64,000 nucleotides of DNA from Caballeronia calidae (GCF_900044055.2 NZ_FCOX02000043.1:1-64000), one strand, 5' to 3'. Shown: positions 1 through 9,778, counted from the first letter of the stretch. Made by a program: numbers and translations. Notes: a model not told the origin generated them from the sequence alone.

Positions 1-75
1 CGCGATCTTCGCGAGCGAACCGCCGAACTTGCCTACCGCCGTACGCGCGGCCGATACGATCACTACGTCAGTCAT
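1..75 (-). CDS. Acetyl-CoA acetyltransferase (thiolase), N-terminal 25 residues only
   Basis: The reverse strand starts at an ATG at 75 and reads MTDVVIVSAARTAVGKFGGS before leaving the window on the left. VIVSAARTxxGxFxGS is the standard N-terminus of thiolase-family acetyl-CoA acetyltransferases (PhaA/AtoB), which condense two acetyl-CoA to acetoacetyl-CoA or run the reverse thiolysis. A GAGGA ribosome-binding site lies about 8 bases upstream. The active-site Cys and His regions are outside the window, so biosynthetic and degradative thiolases cannot be told apart. Confidence 0.85.
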   Translation of the reverse strand, partial: MTDVVIVSAARTAVGKFGGSLAKIA

Positions 76-1031
76 TTTCTATCCTCGTCAAACAGCGAAA
101 ACGTGAGCGGAATTCCCCGTCGCGGTGAGCTACGCGCGACGCGAAAAAGCGCATCCATATGGAAATGGACTGGGTGAGTCCGATTCGAACTCGGGCGGAT
201 TGGTGCGCATCGCCGAGACGGAGCCACGTCCGACCGTCCGATGCATGAGCGAGCGATGACGACGAGCGCCGCGCCAACTACAGGAGTACCTCGCCTGCCG
301 GACAAGGTACGCTCCGCAGCAAAATTCCCGAACGGGATGCGGCAAACTCGCAGCCTATTGCATGGTCCATTTATATGGGCCTTTAATAAAATCTCTCAGG
401 TTCAGCACCGGCCTTCTCTTTCGCCTGGCTGCGAGGAATCGCATGAGCGTGATTCCGCCGCGCGGACATTCGCGCCGATTCGCAAACAGGCATATTGGAA
501 GTTATTCGGTCGTGCGTGCTTGTGCGACGCACCAAATTAGTAACAATTCTAAACGCAAAACATGCGTAAAAAATTTCATATTAGTAGGTATAAACCCTAG
601 TTTGAGTAAAAAGTCCCTTAACAAACCTGCCGAATATCGCGCAATTGCTCGAACGCACGTGCATTAATCATCCTATATGACGGTGAAAATTGCGCAGGTT
701 GTATGATCAATCGACGGCGTTCGGGCAAATACGTGACACGTGCGCAGAGCCCGTGTAGCTGCCTGGAAGCAGTTATTCCTGTGCATGCCGCCCATGCATA
801 TTGCGAATATCAGCCGCTCGCAGCGTGATTCTTTATATGCGAATTAACTACTGGGTATAACCAATACGTCTTTATCGAACGTCAACCCTTAGTGGATACC
901 GCTGATATATGACCGCCTCATGAACAGTGTGCAGTTAATCGATCGCAGATTGCCGCGACATAATGCCATCCTGTCGGCGAGTAAAACGATTTCGCGCGGA
1001 CAACGAGAGCCGCGCGAAATCCGCTAAATCG
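76..1031. other. Long intergenic segment, AT-rich in its middle, no recognisable gene
   Basis: About 950 bases separate the thiolase start from the end of the P450 gene. Roughly 500-700 and 820-960 are clearly AT-richer than the surrounding DNA. The open frames here are short, have no convincing ribosome-binding site and resemble nothing known. An inverted repeat (GCGCAATT at 639-646, AATTGCGC at 688-695) is the only clear symmetry. It may hold a promoter for a transcript I cannot define, or be a remnant of foreign DNA. Confidence 0.5.
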
Positions 1032-3362
1032 TCAAAGCGCGAGAACGAGTTTTTTGCTTCGCGCACGCGAACAGCACGCCATCATCCGGTTGTTCGACTG
1101 ACGTTCGCCTTTGGTGAGCACGACGTCGCGGTGATCGACCTCACCGTCGAGCACGCGCACTTCGCATGATCCGCACAGCCCTTCCTCGCAGTCGCTCTGC
1201 ACATCGACGTTCGCGCGCCTGAGCGTCGCGAGGAGCGTCTGATCGGCGGGCACGTTCAGCACGAGGCCCGAATCCTTCAGTTCGACCTCGAACGCCTGTT
1301 CCTTGTCCGGATCGAGCGTGCCGAGCTTCGATTCGAAGTGCTCGATTTTCAACGCGTCCTCGGGCCACGCCGCGCTCGCTTCGCCGAGCGCGTCGAGCAT
1401 GCGCGCGGGGCCGCATGCATAGACCTGCGTGCCTTCGTCCACTTCGAGCGACGTGAAATCGTTGCGCGCGCCTTCTCCCGACACGTACACGAAGAGGCGC
1501 GCGCCGTGCAGCGCGCGCAACTCGTCGAGCAGAGCCATCGACATGCGCGAGCGTCCGCTGTAATGCAGTGCGTAGTCGATGCCAAGCGCACGCGCGCGGC
1601 GCGCCATCGCGCTGATTGGCGTGATGCCGATGCCGCCCGCGATCAGCACGAGCTTTTTCGCGGTTTCGTCGAGCCGGAAGTGATTGCGCGGGCCGCGGAT
1701 GCGCCAGTGCGCGCCGGGCTTTACGTTGTCGTGAACCCATGCCGAACCGCCGCGGCTCGCCGTCTCGCGCAGCACGGCGATCTCGAACGCGCGCCGATCG
1801 TCGGGATCGCCGCATAGCGAATACTGGCGCGAAAGGCCGGTCTCGCCGCACACGACATCGATATGCGAGCCGGCGGTCCAGCGCGGCAGATCGCGACCGT
1901 CCGCCGAGACCAGGCGCACGCGCACGATGCGATCTGCGCGCGCATCGATCGAATCGACGATCACCGCGCGGCTCACGGCATGAGACGACGGCTCGCCGAT
2001 CCGCACCGCCGCCCGCGCCTCGCGCACCGACGGGTCCGCGCGCTCCGGATTCATCGCCGGGTTCCATTCGACGTAAAGATGCTCCGGCCCGCGAAACGAC
2101 GTGTTCGGCACATACGTGAAGCGCTGCTCGGCGAGGCGCATGTGCGGCAGGCGGCGCGTGAGCTCGTCGAGAAAAATCTGCATCTCCATGCGCGCGAGAT
2201 TCTTGCCCATGCACTGATGCGCGCCGTAGCCGAACGTCAGTTGATCGCTGGCGTTTTCGCGGCGGATGTCGAAGAGATCGGCATCGGCGAATTGATGCTG
2301 ATCGTGATTCGCCGACGATGTGACGATCAACAGCTTCGAGCCCGCCGCAATGTCGATGCCGCCGATCGTCACGTCCTTCGTCGCGAGCCGCCGCCATGCC
2401 GCGACGGAACCGTTGTGACGCAGACACTCTTCGACCGCGTTCGGGATCAGGCTCGGGTCTTTGCAGATATCGCGCCATGCCTGCGGATGCTGCAGCAGCA
2501 GCTTGAGCGCATTCGCGGTGGCGTTGGCTGTCGTTTCGTGCGCGGCGACGATGCCGGCCATCATCATCGAATGCAGATACGAGTCGGTCACGACCTCGGG
2601 CAATTCCTTCTGCCTGCGAATGCCGTATTGCATCCAGCCGGGGCCGGACGGGTCCTCGCGCATCTTGTCGAGCACCTTGCCCGCGTACTGCCAGAACTTG
2701 CCGACCGCATGCGCGACTTCGACCTGCTCTTCGGGCTTCGGCCGTCCCCACGTATTGACCGTATGCGCGATCGAATAGCGGCGCAGCGTGTCCATGTCTT
2801 CCTCGGGCACGCCGAGAAAATGCAGCGCGACGGTGAGCGGCACTTCCCACAACATCTGATCGACGAGATCGGCGCGGCCATCGTCGATGAAGCGGTCGAC
2901 ATAGTCACGCGCGAGCGCGCGGACCATCGGCTCGTGATGCGCGAGCGCCTCGGGCGTGAACGGGTCCATGAGCGCGCGGCGGCGCGGCATGTGCGCGGGT
3001 TCGTCCTCGTTCACGAGCGTGCGGTTCAGCGCGAAGCCGTAGGACGCGAGCACCGCGTTCGCTTCCGGGCCGGTCGGCGTGATCTTTTCCAACGCGATCG
3101 ACGGGCTGAACGTGAGGTTGTCGCGGAAGATCGCCTTGATGTCGTCGTAGCGCGTGACGACCCAGTAGCCGAGTTTCGGGCTGTAGAACACCGGTTCCTG
3201 TTCGCGCGCCCAGCGCACATATTCGGGCGGGTCTTGCTGATAGCCGTCGCCGAACGGATCGAACTCGGCGGCGCGCGCGCTCACCGGGCAGCCGTTCGGA
3301 GCGCGGGTGCTTTCATGGAAGGGACATTGGGGCGCGCGGTTGTCGCCGGCCACGTCGGTCAT
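1032..3362 (-). CDS. Self-sufficient cytochrome P450 fused to FMN/2Fe-2S reductase (CYP116B type)
   Basis: A 776-residue monooxygenase carrying its whole electron chain in one chain. The P450 part (about 30-435) shows the I-helix AAHETT (273-278), the K-helix ExxR (312-315) and the heme loop FGYGAHQCMG with Cys384. After a linker comes a phthalate-dioxygenase-reductase-like module: RQYSL flavin motif near 512, AGGIGITP for NAD(P)H near 575-582 and CGP near 650. A C-terminal plant-type ferredoxin follows, with Cys725, 730, 733 and 763 (CX4CX2CX29C). This order and length match class VII P450s such as P450RhF. The start at 3362 is chosen for its GGAGAC ribosome-binding site; the frame is open to 3419 but would then overlap the next gene. 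The natural substrate is unknown; relatives hydroxylate aromatics, alkanes or thiocarbamates. Confidence 0.93.
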   Translation of the reverse strand: MTDVAGDNRAPQCPFHESTRAPNGCPVSARAAEFDPFGDGYQQDPPEYVRWAREQEPVFYSPKLGYWVVTRYDDIKAIFRDNLTFSPSIALEKITPTGPEANAVLASYGFALNRTLVNEDEPAHMPRRRALMDPFTPEALAHHEPMVRALARDYVDRFIDDGRADLVDQMLWEVPLTVALHFLGVPEEDMDTLRRYSIAHTVNTWGRPKPEEQVEVAHAVGKFWQYAGKVLDKMREDPSGPGWMQYGIRRQKELPEVVTDSYLHSMMMAGIVAAHETTANATANALKLLLQHPQAWRDICKDPSLIPNAVEECLRHNGSVAAWRRLATKDVTIGGIDIAAGSKLLIVTSSANHDQHQFADADLFDIRRENASDQLTFGYGAHQCMGKNLARMEMQIFLDELTRRLPHMRLAEQRFTYVPNTSFRGPEHLYVEWNPAMNPERADPSVREARAAVRIGEPSSHAVSRAVIVDSIDARADRIVRVRLVSADGRDLPRWTAGSHIDVVCGETGLSRQYSLCGDPDDRRAFEIAVLRETASRGGSAWVHDNVKPGAHWRIRGPRNHFRLDETAKKLVLIAGGIGITPISAMARRARALGIDYALHYSGRSRMSMALLDELRALHGARLFVYVSGEGARNDFTSLEVDEGTQVYACGPARMLDALGEASAAWPEDALKIEHFESKLGTLDPDKEQAFEVELKDSGLVLNVPADQTLLATLRRANVDVQSDCEEGLCGSCEVRVLDGEVDHRDVVLTKGERQSNNRMMACCSRARSKKLVLAL

Positions 3363-3384
3363 GCTTGTCTCCGGATTCATTGTT

Positions 3385-4734
3385 TTATGGCGTGACCATA
3401 GTATGCAACGGCTCACCACTTCCAGCGCACGCCCGCTCCGCCTTCGATCGCGCTGCGATGCGAGCCCCCGACATTGCGGCCGTCACGTTGGTATCGACCT
3501 GACCGCCCGACATATCGAAGAGATTCGCGCCCACGTTCAGGTCGGCATTGCCGATGCGCCCGTTCGTGATGTGCACGATATCCGCGCTCGCCAACGCGCC
3601 GACGACGCGTCCGCCCGACATCGTGAACGTGTCGCGGCCATCGCCCTGATCCACCGAATCGACCTGGCCCGCCGTCATCGTGAAAGTGTCGATGCCGTCG
3701 CCCTGGCGAATCTGCCCTGTCACGACGCCGCCGATCATGTCGAACGCGTCGCTGCCGGTGTCCGTTCGCACGGCGACGCCCGCGCCTCCCGCGATCGTGC
3801 CGCTGTTGGTGATCGAGATGTCGATCCTGCCGACCGCCACGATCGCCTCATGCGCGAAGCCGCGGATCGTGCCGCTGTTGACGATGGTCGCGCCGCCATT
3901 GGCGATCGTCACGCCCGTCGCGCCTTGAATGGTGCCCGCATTGTCGAGCGTGCCGCCGCCGTTCGCGACGACCCCGCTCGCCGCGTTCACGAACGCGTCG
4001 GGGCCGCCGCCCCCGCGCGCGACGATGCTCCCTGCGTTGGTCACCGTGTCCGGCGATGCATCGAGCGAAACGATGCCGTGCGCATCGCTGCCCGTTACGT
4101 CGATGTCGCCGCTGTTCACGATCACGCTCCGGCCGCCGCTTCCTGTGACGGCGCCATTGGGGAACGTGCCGTGAGCCGCCGCGCCCGTCGTCGAGATAGA
4201 GCCATCGTTGATCAGCGTGCCGCCGCCCGGGCCGCCGAAATCGTTCATCGCCGTGACGTTCACGCCGCGGGTCGAGAGCATGCTGCCCGCTTCCTTGCGC
4301 ATCGCGACCGCAGCCGCGCTGCTGAACATCGCTTCGGAGCCGGCGCCCGTCGTCAGAACGGCGCCGCGGTTCACGAGCGTGTTGCGGCCGGTCGCGCTGC
4401 TCTGCGATGCCATGCCGTCGTAGTGGTCCGCGTTCAGGCGCAGCGTCCCGCGGTTCGTCGCAGTGCTGGCATCACGCACGAAGAGACCATGACTGTCGAC
4501 GAGAACGAGCGCCGAGCCCGGCGTCACATCGACAGTGCCCGAAACGGCGATGACGCGCGCATCCGGCGGGATCGGCAAACGGTTGTCGCACGTGGCGGTC
4601 TCGCCGGACGGCGGCGCGGTGTTGTTGCACGCACCGAGCGCGGGCAACACGCGAAAGAAACAGGCGACGCCGAACGCGAGCGATAGCGCATGAGCGAGCG
4701 GCGCCGATCGAACCTGAAGCGACGAGCAGCGCAT
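3385..4734 (-). pseudogene. Autotransporter-like beta-helix passenger lacking a translocator barrel (probably truncated)
   Basis: The 449-residue product begins with a signal-like segment (about 1-35, ending ALGA). It continues with short repeats of the NSGTI / NAGSI kind and FTMSGG / FDMSGG kind, typical of right-handed beta-helix passengers of type V secreted adhesins. Known autotransporters end in a roughly 250-300-residue outer-membrane barrel finishing with an aromatic residue. Here the repeat array stops in a short unrelated tail (ending HTMVTP) and no barrel follows; the next gene on the same strand begins 22 bases on. I infer loss of the 3' half by deletion. A secreted free beta-helix protein is the alternative. 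Confidence 0.6.
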
Positions 4735-4884
4735 GACTTCTCCGACCTTGCGGACGACGATTTCGAATTAGTCAGCAGTGCCGTGCATCGTTACCATGAT
4801 GCCCCGTGCTCGACAGATTCCTGCTCGTCGGCAACATTCTGTGCAGAGTAGTTCATCCGATGCCGTTGTGAGAACCGCGCTGCA

Positions 4885-6048
4885 TCAAATCGGTCTGCCC
4901 TCGCTCGATGTCCAGTTTGGCATCAGCTCGTTGCTCGGCAGCGTTTCATCGATCAGCTTGCGGGCAGTCTGCCGTCCCGCGACAGGCAAACCCTCCGGAT
5001 TCAGCACGCCGATCTGCACGAGCACCGAAGCCTGATCCCAGTAGATGTGCTCGTTATAGAGCCTGTCGCCGCGAAAGCGGATCACGGCGAGCATCGGAAC
5101 TTCGAAGTATTTCCCCGTCGGCGCGAGACCGGGCAGCAGCCAGTCGATCTCGCGGTCGTGCGTCGCGCAAAACACGAACTCGTCGACGACACGATCCGCG
5201 CCGATCGTCCGCGATACGGGAATCAGCTTCGTGTCGGCCGGATTCGAATGGACGAAGTGATAGGTATAGAAGCGCTTGAGCTGATCGTGTCCGACGCCGC
5301 CCGTCATCGTCGGCACGTGATTCACGTAGGGCTCGGCGACCATCGTCGGCATGACGGCGTCGACATCGCGCGTGCCGAACTCGAAGTAGCAATGCTGCTC
5401 CCACAAGTGATCGAGATCGAAGATCGGACCGAGCACCTTGCGCAGCATCGCAAGCGTGCGCGAATAGGCCATCAGCGCGGCGGGCTTGTCGAAGTGTTCG
5501 CTGCCCGACACGATGAACCCCGGCACGGTGCCGGGATACACGTAGCGCTCGATGTGGGGCTTGCCCGCGAATGCCGCTTCGACCTCACGCTGCATCGGCA
5601 CGCCTTCCCCGGAGAAGTGGAAGACCATCGGGCATCGGATCGTCGGGATATCGGCGAGGCAGGCGGCGACGTCGTCGGCGTCGTAGCAGGCGGCGCAATC
5701 GACATCGGCCTGCGCGGCGATGCGCGTCGCGAACCGGCCGCCGCGCCCGAAGCCCACCACGCCGACCTTGCCCGCATGCTGCGGCAGCGCGCGCAGGTCG
5801 TCGACGAGCGCCGCGAAGTTTTCGGCCGCAATGCCGCCGGGCTTCGGATCGTGGCCGGGAAGTTGCGGCGCGAGCACGACATAACCTTCTTCGGCGTACA
5901 GGTCGGCGGTCTGCCGGACGAAGTCGTCGAGGCCCGCCGTGTCGTGCAGCAAAACGATGCCCGGCCCCGAGCCCTTCGCGGGCTGCGTCACGTAGGCGGG
6001 AATGGTCGTGCCATCGCGAAGCGTGATGTCGATGAACGTGCCGCTCAT
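4885..6048 (-). CDS. Dienelactone-hydrolase-like domain fused to a SnoaL/NTF2-like domain; catalytic triad lost
   Basis: 387 residues. Residues 1-205 have the alpha/beta-hydrolase layout of dienelactone hydrolases (IVLLHDTAGL, GYVVLAPQLPG, GVVGFGRGG, YPGTVPGF). In the family the nucleophile is Cys in G-[FY]-C-x-G-G; here that position is Gly101. The His of YPGxxHxF is Pro176, and the usual Asp before VP is not visible near 148. Residues about 212-370 look like a SnoaL/NTF2 fold (WEQHCYFEFGTRDVDAVMPTM). Hydrolysis by the classical triad is therefore unlikely. A binding or non-hydrolytic role, or catalysis by the SnoaL half, is inferred. Ribosome-binding site AGGAAA precedes the ATG at 6048. 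Confidence 0.82.
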   Translation of the reverse strand: MSGTFIDITLRDGTTIPAYVTQPAKGSGPGIVLLHDTAGLDDFVRQTADLYAEEGYVVLAPQLPGHDPKPGGIAAENFAALVDDLRALPQHAGKVGVVGFGRGGRFATRIAAQADVDCAACYDADDVAACLADIPTIRCPMVFHFSGEGVPMQREVEAAFAGKPHIERYVYPGTVPGFIVSGSEHFDKPAALMAYSRTLAMLRKVLGPIFDLDHLWEQHCYFEFGTRDVDAVMPTMVAEPYVNHVPTMTGGVGHDQLKRFYTYHFVHSNPADTKLIPVSRTIGADRVVDEFVFCATHDREIDWLLPGLAPTGKYFEVPMLAVIRFRGDRLYNEHIYWDQASVLVQIGVLNPEGLPVAGRQTARKLIDETLPSNELMPNWTSSEGRPI

Positions 6049-6100
6049 TGTTTTCGTTTCCTTATATATAGAGAGGTTTGTCGCGGCGCTCGCCGCGTAC

Positions 6101-7444
6101 TCACGATAGCAGCGTATCGGCGAGCAATTTGACGTTCAGCACGACGATCGCGCCCGCGACCAGCCACGCCAGTGCGCTCGTCCAGCGCGAGATCGCGAAA
6201 ACGCCCATCTTGCGGCGATCCGACACGAATCGCACGAGCGGAATCACCGCGAACGGCAGTTGCATCGACAGGATCACCTGGCTCAGCACGAGCAGTTGGC
6301 CCGTGCCCTTCTCGCCGTAAATCGCCGTCACGACGATCACCGGAACGATGGCGATGCCGCGCGTGATGAGCCGCCGCGCCCAGTTCGGAATCCGTAGGCG
6401 CAGGAAACCTTCCATCACGATCTGGCCGGCGAGCGTCGCGGTGACGGTCGAGTTGAGGCCCGACGCGAGCAGCGCGACCGCGAAGAGCGTCGACGCGATC
6501 GAGAGGCCGAGCAGCGGCGTCAGCAGGCGGAACGCGTCGCCGATTTCGGCAACGTCGTCGTGGCCGCTCGCATGGAAGACGGCGGCGGCGACGATCAGAA
6601 TCGCCGCGTTGATGAAGAGCGCGAGCGTCAGCGCGATGGTGCTGTCGATCGTCGCCCAGCGGATCGCATCACGCCGCGCCGCGACCGACTTGCCGTACGC
6701 GCGCGTCTGCACGACCGACGAATGCAGATACAGATTGTGCGGCATGACCGTCGCGCCGAGAATGCCGATCGCCACATAGAGCATTTCGCGATCGGCAACG
6801 ATACGCGGCGACGGCACGAAGCCGCGCAGTACATCGGCGAGTGGCGGCGAGGCTGCGGCGATCTGCAGCGCGAAGCAGCCCGCGATCACGATCAGTAACG
6901 AAATGACGAACGCCTCCAGCAAGCGAAAGCCCTTGTTGATCAGCAGAAGCAGCAGGAACGCGTCGAGCGCGGTGAGGAGCGCGCCCGCGATCAACGGGAT
7001 GCCGAAGAGCAGTTGCAGCGCGATCGCGGTGCCGATCACTTCGGCCAGGTCGCACGCGACAATCGCGGCCTCGCACGCGAGCCACAGCGCGAAATTCACC
7101 GGCTTCGAATAATGGTCGCGGCACGCCTGGGCGAGGTCGCGACCGGTGGCGACACCCAGCCGCACGGCCAACGCCTGGAGGAGAATCGCCATCAGGTTCG
7201 ACAGCAGGACGACAGTGAGCAGCGTATAGCCGAAGCGCGAGCCGCCCGCGATGTCGGTCGCCCAGTTGCCCGGATCCATATAGCCGACGGAGATCATGTA
7301 ACCCGGACCGGCGAACGCGAGGAAGCGGCGAATCCATCGGCCGGTCGTCGGAACCTGTATTGTCGCGTACACCTCCGGCAGGCTCGGGCGGAAGGTGTCG
7401 TCCTGCTCGGGCGGCTTCGAAGCGGGGCGTACAGGATCAAGCAT
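6101..7444 (-). CDS. mntH: NRAMP-family divalent metal (Mn2+/Fe2+) transporter
   Basis: A 447-residue inner-membrane transporter with about 11 hydrophobic segments. The metal-site motif DPGN is present in the first helix ([15 protein letters not shown]), and the second signature [10 protein letters not shown] lies mid-protein; both are diagnostic of NRAMP proteins, which couple Mn2+ or Fe2+ uptake to protons. The start at 7444 follows AGGAGAAA; the frame stays open 25 codons upstream without a better site. The N-terminal 45 residues are polar and Pro-rich. It stands alone next to unrelated genes, so the exact metal is not fixed by context. The symbol is by family only. Confidence 0.9.
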   Translation of the reverse strand: MLDPVRPASKPPEQDDTFRPSLPEVYATIQVPTTGRWIRRFLAFAGPGYMISVGYMDPGNWATDIAGGSRFGYTLLTVVLLSNLMAILLQALAVRLGVATGRDLAQACRDHYSKPVNFALWLACEAAIVACDLAEVIGTAIALQLLFGIPLIAGALLTALDAFLLLLLINKGFRLLEAFVISLLIVIAGCFALQIAAASPPLADVLRGFVPSPRIVADREMLYVAIGILGATVMPHNLYLHSSVVQTRAYGKSVAARRDAIRWATIDSTIALTLALFINAAILIVAAAVFHASGHDDVAEIGDAFRLLTPLLGLSIASTLFAVALLASGLNSTVTATLAGQIVMEGFLRLRIPNWARRLITRGIAIVPVIVVTAIYGEKGTGQLLVLSQVILSMQLPFAVIPLVRFVSDRRKMGVFAISRWTSALAWLVAGAIVVLNVKLLADTLLS

Positions 7445-7636
7445 CGGCTCGTTTCTCCTGCGGATACCGGCGGTAGTCGTGCTGAAAATATGCGCCGGGC
7501 CGGATGAACATTCAAGCACGCCGAGGTGATGGAAGGCACGGCTTGCCTAAATCCATCGTCAATGCTGATAATTCGACTTATCAGATTTAGCGATTTTTCT
7601 TGTCAAATTCGAAGCTGGTTGATAACCTCGCCGCAA

Positions 7637-9625
7637 ATGATTGAAAAGAAAGCAGAAAAAGCTGGCGTCAGCGCTACCCCGGGACAACGTTTGGCAGACG
7701 GTGCCGTCAATCTCACGTCGGGGGCGCTCCGCACGCGCGCGCCGAGGCGTCTTACGCGCCAGCATTTCGCGCTTTATCGCGGCTATCTCGATGGCGTCGC
7801 CGAGGCACAGTTGCACGCATCGTACGGCGATGCCGCGACAGACGTCCGTGCCACTCGACGGCTCATCGACGCCCTGCGCGACACGCTTTCGGTCCTCGCC
7901 CGCCGCGCGCGCGACACCGAGGCCGCGCACCTGCTGCGCCTTCGTCCAGGAAGCATTCCGCTTTTCGAGCCAGCGCCCGCTGCAGCCGCGCCCACGCTCG
8001 ACGACTTCCGCGAACGGATCGACCCCGACGGCGTGTATGGCGAGTCCGAATTGCTGGCGTTGTACGAGGAGGAATATCCGCCGGGCACCTCGCCCGCCGT
8101 TGATCGGCGAGCGGCGCGCAACGCAAGGCTGCGGCGGCGTCAGGCGGAAGCCCTCGCGCGCATGGAGGCGTCGCTCGCGCAGGATCCGAGTCCCGATCAT
8201 CCCATCGACGGCTGGTTCGAGCCGGCTATCGCGGCACGGCTGAGCGCGGCGGGGCTCGCGACGCTCGCGGATGTCATCGAACTGATCGAGCGTCGGCGCC
8301 ATCGCTGGTATGTGGCCGTGCCGCGGCTCGGTCCGAAAGGGGCGCAACGGGTCGTCGACTGGCTGCACCTTCACGCACAGGCGCTTCGGCGCACGCTGTC
8401 GCCGGCTGCATTGGTGCCGCGGCGGCAGTGGCGCGCGAACGATGTCGAACCGGCCGGGCATCTGGAGATCGGCGAACCCGATGCGGTCGTCATCGCGCCG
8501 CTCGAAACGCTCCGCGTTCCGGGGGCGCTGGATGGGTCGAAAGGGTCGAATCGGGCAGCCGCCGGCGCGCGATTCGACACCGATTTACGCGCTATTTGCG
8601 CGTGGCTCGACGCCCGCTCGAACAGCGCGCACACGCGGCGCGCATATCGGCGCGAGGCCGAGCGCCTGCTGTTATGGGCATTGGTGGAAAAAGGCAAACC
8701 GCTTTCGTCGCTCGATCACGTCGAATGCGCTGAATATATGGGCGTGTTTCTGTCGAATCCGCAGCCGGCCGCCCGCTGGATCGCGGCGCTGCGCGGCGAG
8801 CGGTGCTTCCACAGCTGGCGGCCGTTCGCCGGTCCGCTATCCGATCGCAGCCGGGAAACAGCGCGTTCGATCTTGAGCGCGATGTGCGAGTGGCTCGTCG
8901 GCGAACGTTATCTGGCGGTCAATCCGTTCGCCGGATTCGCGCGCGTCGCGTCGCCGCCTGTTTTCGAATCGGCGTCGCGCACGCTCGACGTCGAGCAGTG
9001 GAAAGGCGTGCTGCAGTCGGTCGAGCGCGGCGAATTTTCCTTTTCCGAGCATCGCGACAGATTGGCGCTACTGCTGGCTTACGCGACCGGCCTGCGCCGC
9101 GCGGAACTCGCCGCCGCGACGACGGATGCCCTGAGCGTCGGGCGTTTGTCCGGCGTGGAGGGCCCGGTCTGGCGGCTCGCCGTCAATCAGACTCGTGGCT
9201 CGGCGCGCACGGTGCTTCTGCCGCCGGTCGTCGTGGAGGCTTTGGAGGAAAACCTCGCTCTGCGCGGCTTGCCGAGCCCGCTGGATTGCGCCGAAGGCAC
9301 GCCGATCCTGGCTCAGGCGCGCGGCGGTCAGCCACTCACGCCGGACGGTATCGGCAAGATATTCAAGAGCATTTTCTCGAATGCGGCGGCGTTACTGGAA
9401 TCGCGCACGCCCGGCAGCGGCCGGGATTTGAAGCGCGCCAGCACGCACTGGTTGCGCCATACCCATTCCACGCACGCGCTCGGGCACGGCGCGGAACTGC
9501 GCGAAGTCAGCGCCGGCCTCGGTCATGCCGATCTCTCGACCACCTCGCTATATCTCAAAAACGAGGACATCGGACGCTTTCTGGGCGTCGAGCGGCTCGT
9601 CCGCAGCGCCTCGGCCGGCAAGTAA
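7637..9625 (+). CDS. Large tyrosine recombinase next to the partition genes
   Basis: 662 residues from the chosen ATG; open sequence extends to 7526 but lacks a ribosome-binding site. The first ~330 residues form an additional N-terminal region with a helix-hairpin-helix-like stretch (VPRLGPKGAQRVV, about 230-245), as in the DUF3701-type phage integrases. A SAM-like core-binding domain (about 345-450) and the catalytic domain follow. Catalytic residues are visible: Arg487 (TGLRRAEL), His604-x-x-Arg607 (HWLRHTH), His630 (LGHADLSTT) and nucleophile Tyr639. Its place just upstream of parA suggests a replicon-maintenance job such as dimer resolution rather than phage integration; no phage genes or att sites are nearby. 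That role is inferred. Confidence 0.88.
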   Translation: MIEKKAEKAGVSATPGQRLADGAVNLTSGALRTRAPRRLTRQHFALYRGYLDGVAEAQLHASYGDAATDVRATRRLIDALRDTLSVLARRARDTEAAHLLRLRPGSIPLFEPAPAAAAPTLDDFRERIDPDGVYGESELLALYEEEYPPGTSPAVDRRAARNARLRRRQAEALARMEASLAQDPSPDHPIDGWFEPAIAARLSAAGLATLADVIELIERRRHRWYVAVPRLGPKGAQRVVDWLHLHAQALRRTLSPAALVPRRQWRANDVEPAGHLEIGEPDAVVIAPLETLRVPGALDGSKGSNRAAAGARFDTDLRAICAWLDARSNSAHTRRAYRREAERLLLWALVEKGKPLSSLDHVECAEYMGVFLSNPQPAARWIAALRGERCFHSWRPFAGPLSDRSRETARSILSAMCEWLVGERYLAVNPFAGFARVASPPVFESASRTLDVEQWKGVLQSVERGEFSFSEHRDRLALLLAYATGLRRAELAAATTDALSVGRLSGVEGPVWRLAVNQTRGSARTVLLPPVVVEALEENLALRGLPSPLDCAEGTPILAQARGGQPLTPDGIGKIFKSIFSNAAALLESRTPGSGRDLKRASTHWLRHTHSTHALGHGAELREVSAGLGHADLSTTSLYLKNEDIGRFLGVERLVRSASAGK

Positions 9626-9742
9626 ACCGCCGTCTAGCCCCGATTTCGCGTTTACACAAGTCGCCGGCGTTGTAAAAATGCCCTGCGCGGGCGATCAAGT
9701 ACTTCAGAGTTTACTTGAGGTTTACCGGTTCGCCGTTTATTC
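9619..9742. repeat. Cluster of GTTTAC-type short repeats upstream of parA
   Basis: The core TTTAC recurs on both strands between the recombinase stop and the parA start. GTTTAC is at 9650-9655, 9709-9714 and 9720-9725, and GTTTAT at 9735-9740. On the minus strand GGTTTACTTG lies at 9619-9628 and TTTACAA at 9670-9676. CAAGTAAAC (9619-9627) and GTTTACTTG (9709-9717) are exact inverted copies, and TCAAGTA/TACTTGA (9695-9701/9712-9718) is a local palindrome. Such arrays serve as binding sites for replication initiators or partition proteins; which protein binds here is unknown. Confidence 0.5.
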
Positions 9743-9778
9743 TTCGGTTTGCAGCTTGTTTTCCACAAACCGAAGAAT
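9739..9778. promoter_or_regulatory. 13-base perfect inverted repeat in the parA leader
   Basis: ATTCTTCGGTTTG (9739-9751) and CAAACCGAAGAAT (9766-9778) are exact reverse complements separated by 14 bases. A DnaA-box-like TTTTCCACA (9759-9767) overlaps the inner end of the right arm. The element lies about 25 bases before the parA start, where ParA or ParB autorepression sites usually sit. It could be an operator, an mRNA hairpin or a centromere-like site. No T-run follows, so it is not a terminator. Confidence 0.55.

Noticed and set aside
176-196. GATTCGAAC resembling a tRNA T-loop on the minus strand
   Set aside because: No acceptor, D or anticodon stem can be built around it.
394-402. TCTCAGGTT, reminiscent of the glycine riboswitch core
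   Set aside because: The paired CGCCGAAGGGGC and GACAGAG segments are absent, and no glycine-related gene follows.
241-667. Short open frames in the left AT-rich gap
   Set aside because: No ribosome-binding site, no domain, and composition unlike coding DNA of the neighbouring genes.
1863-3395. Long open frame on the plus strand opposite the P450 gene (about 510 codons)
   Set aside because: Arg-, His- and Ala-rich translation with no domain; it is the antisense shadow of a well-supported P450 gene in GC-rich DNA.
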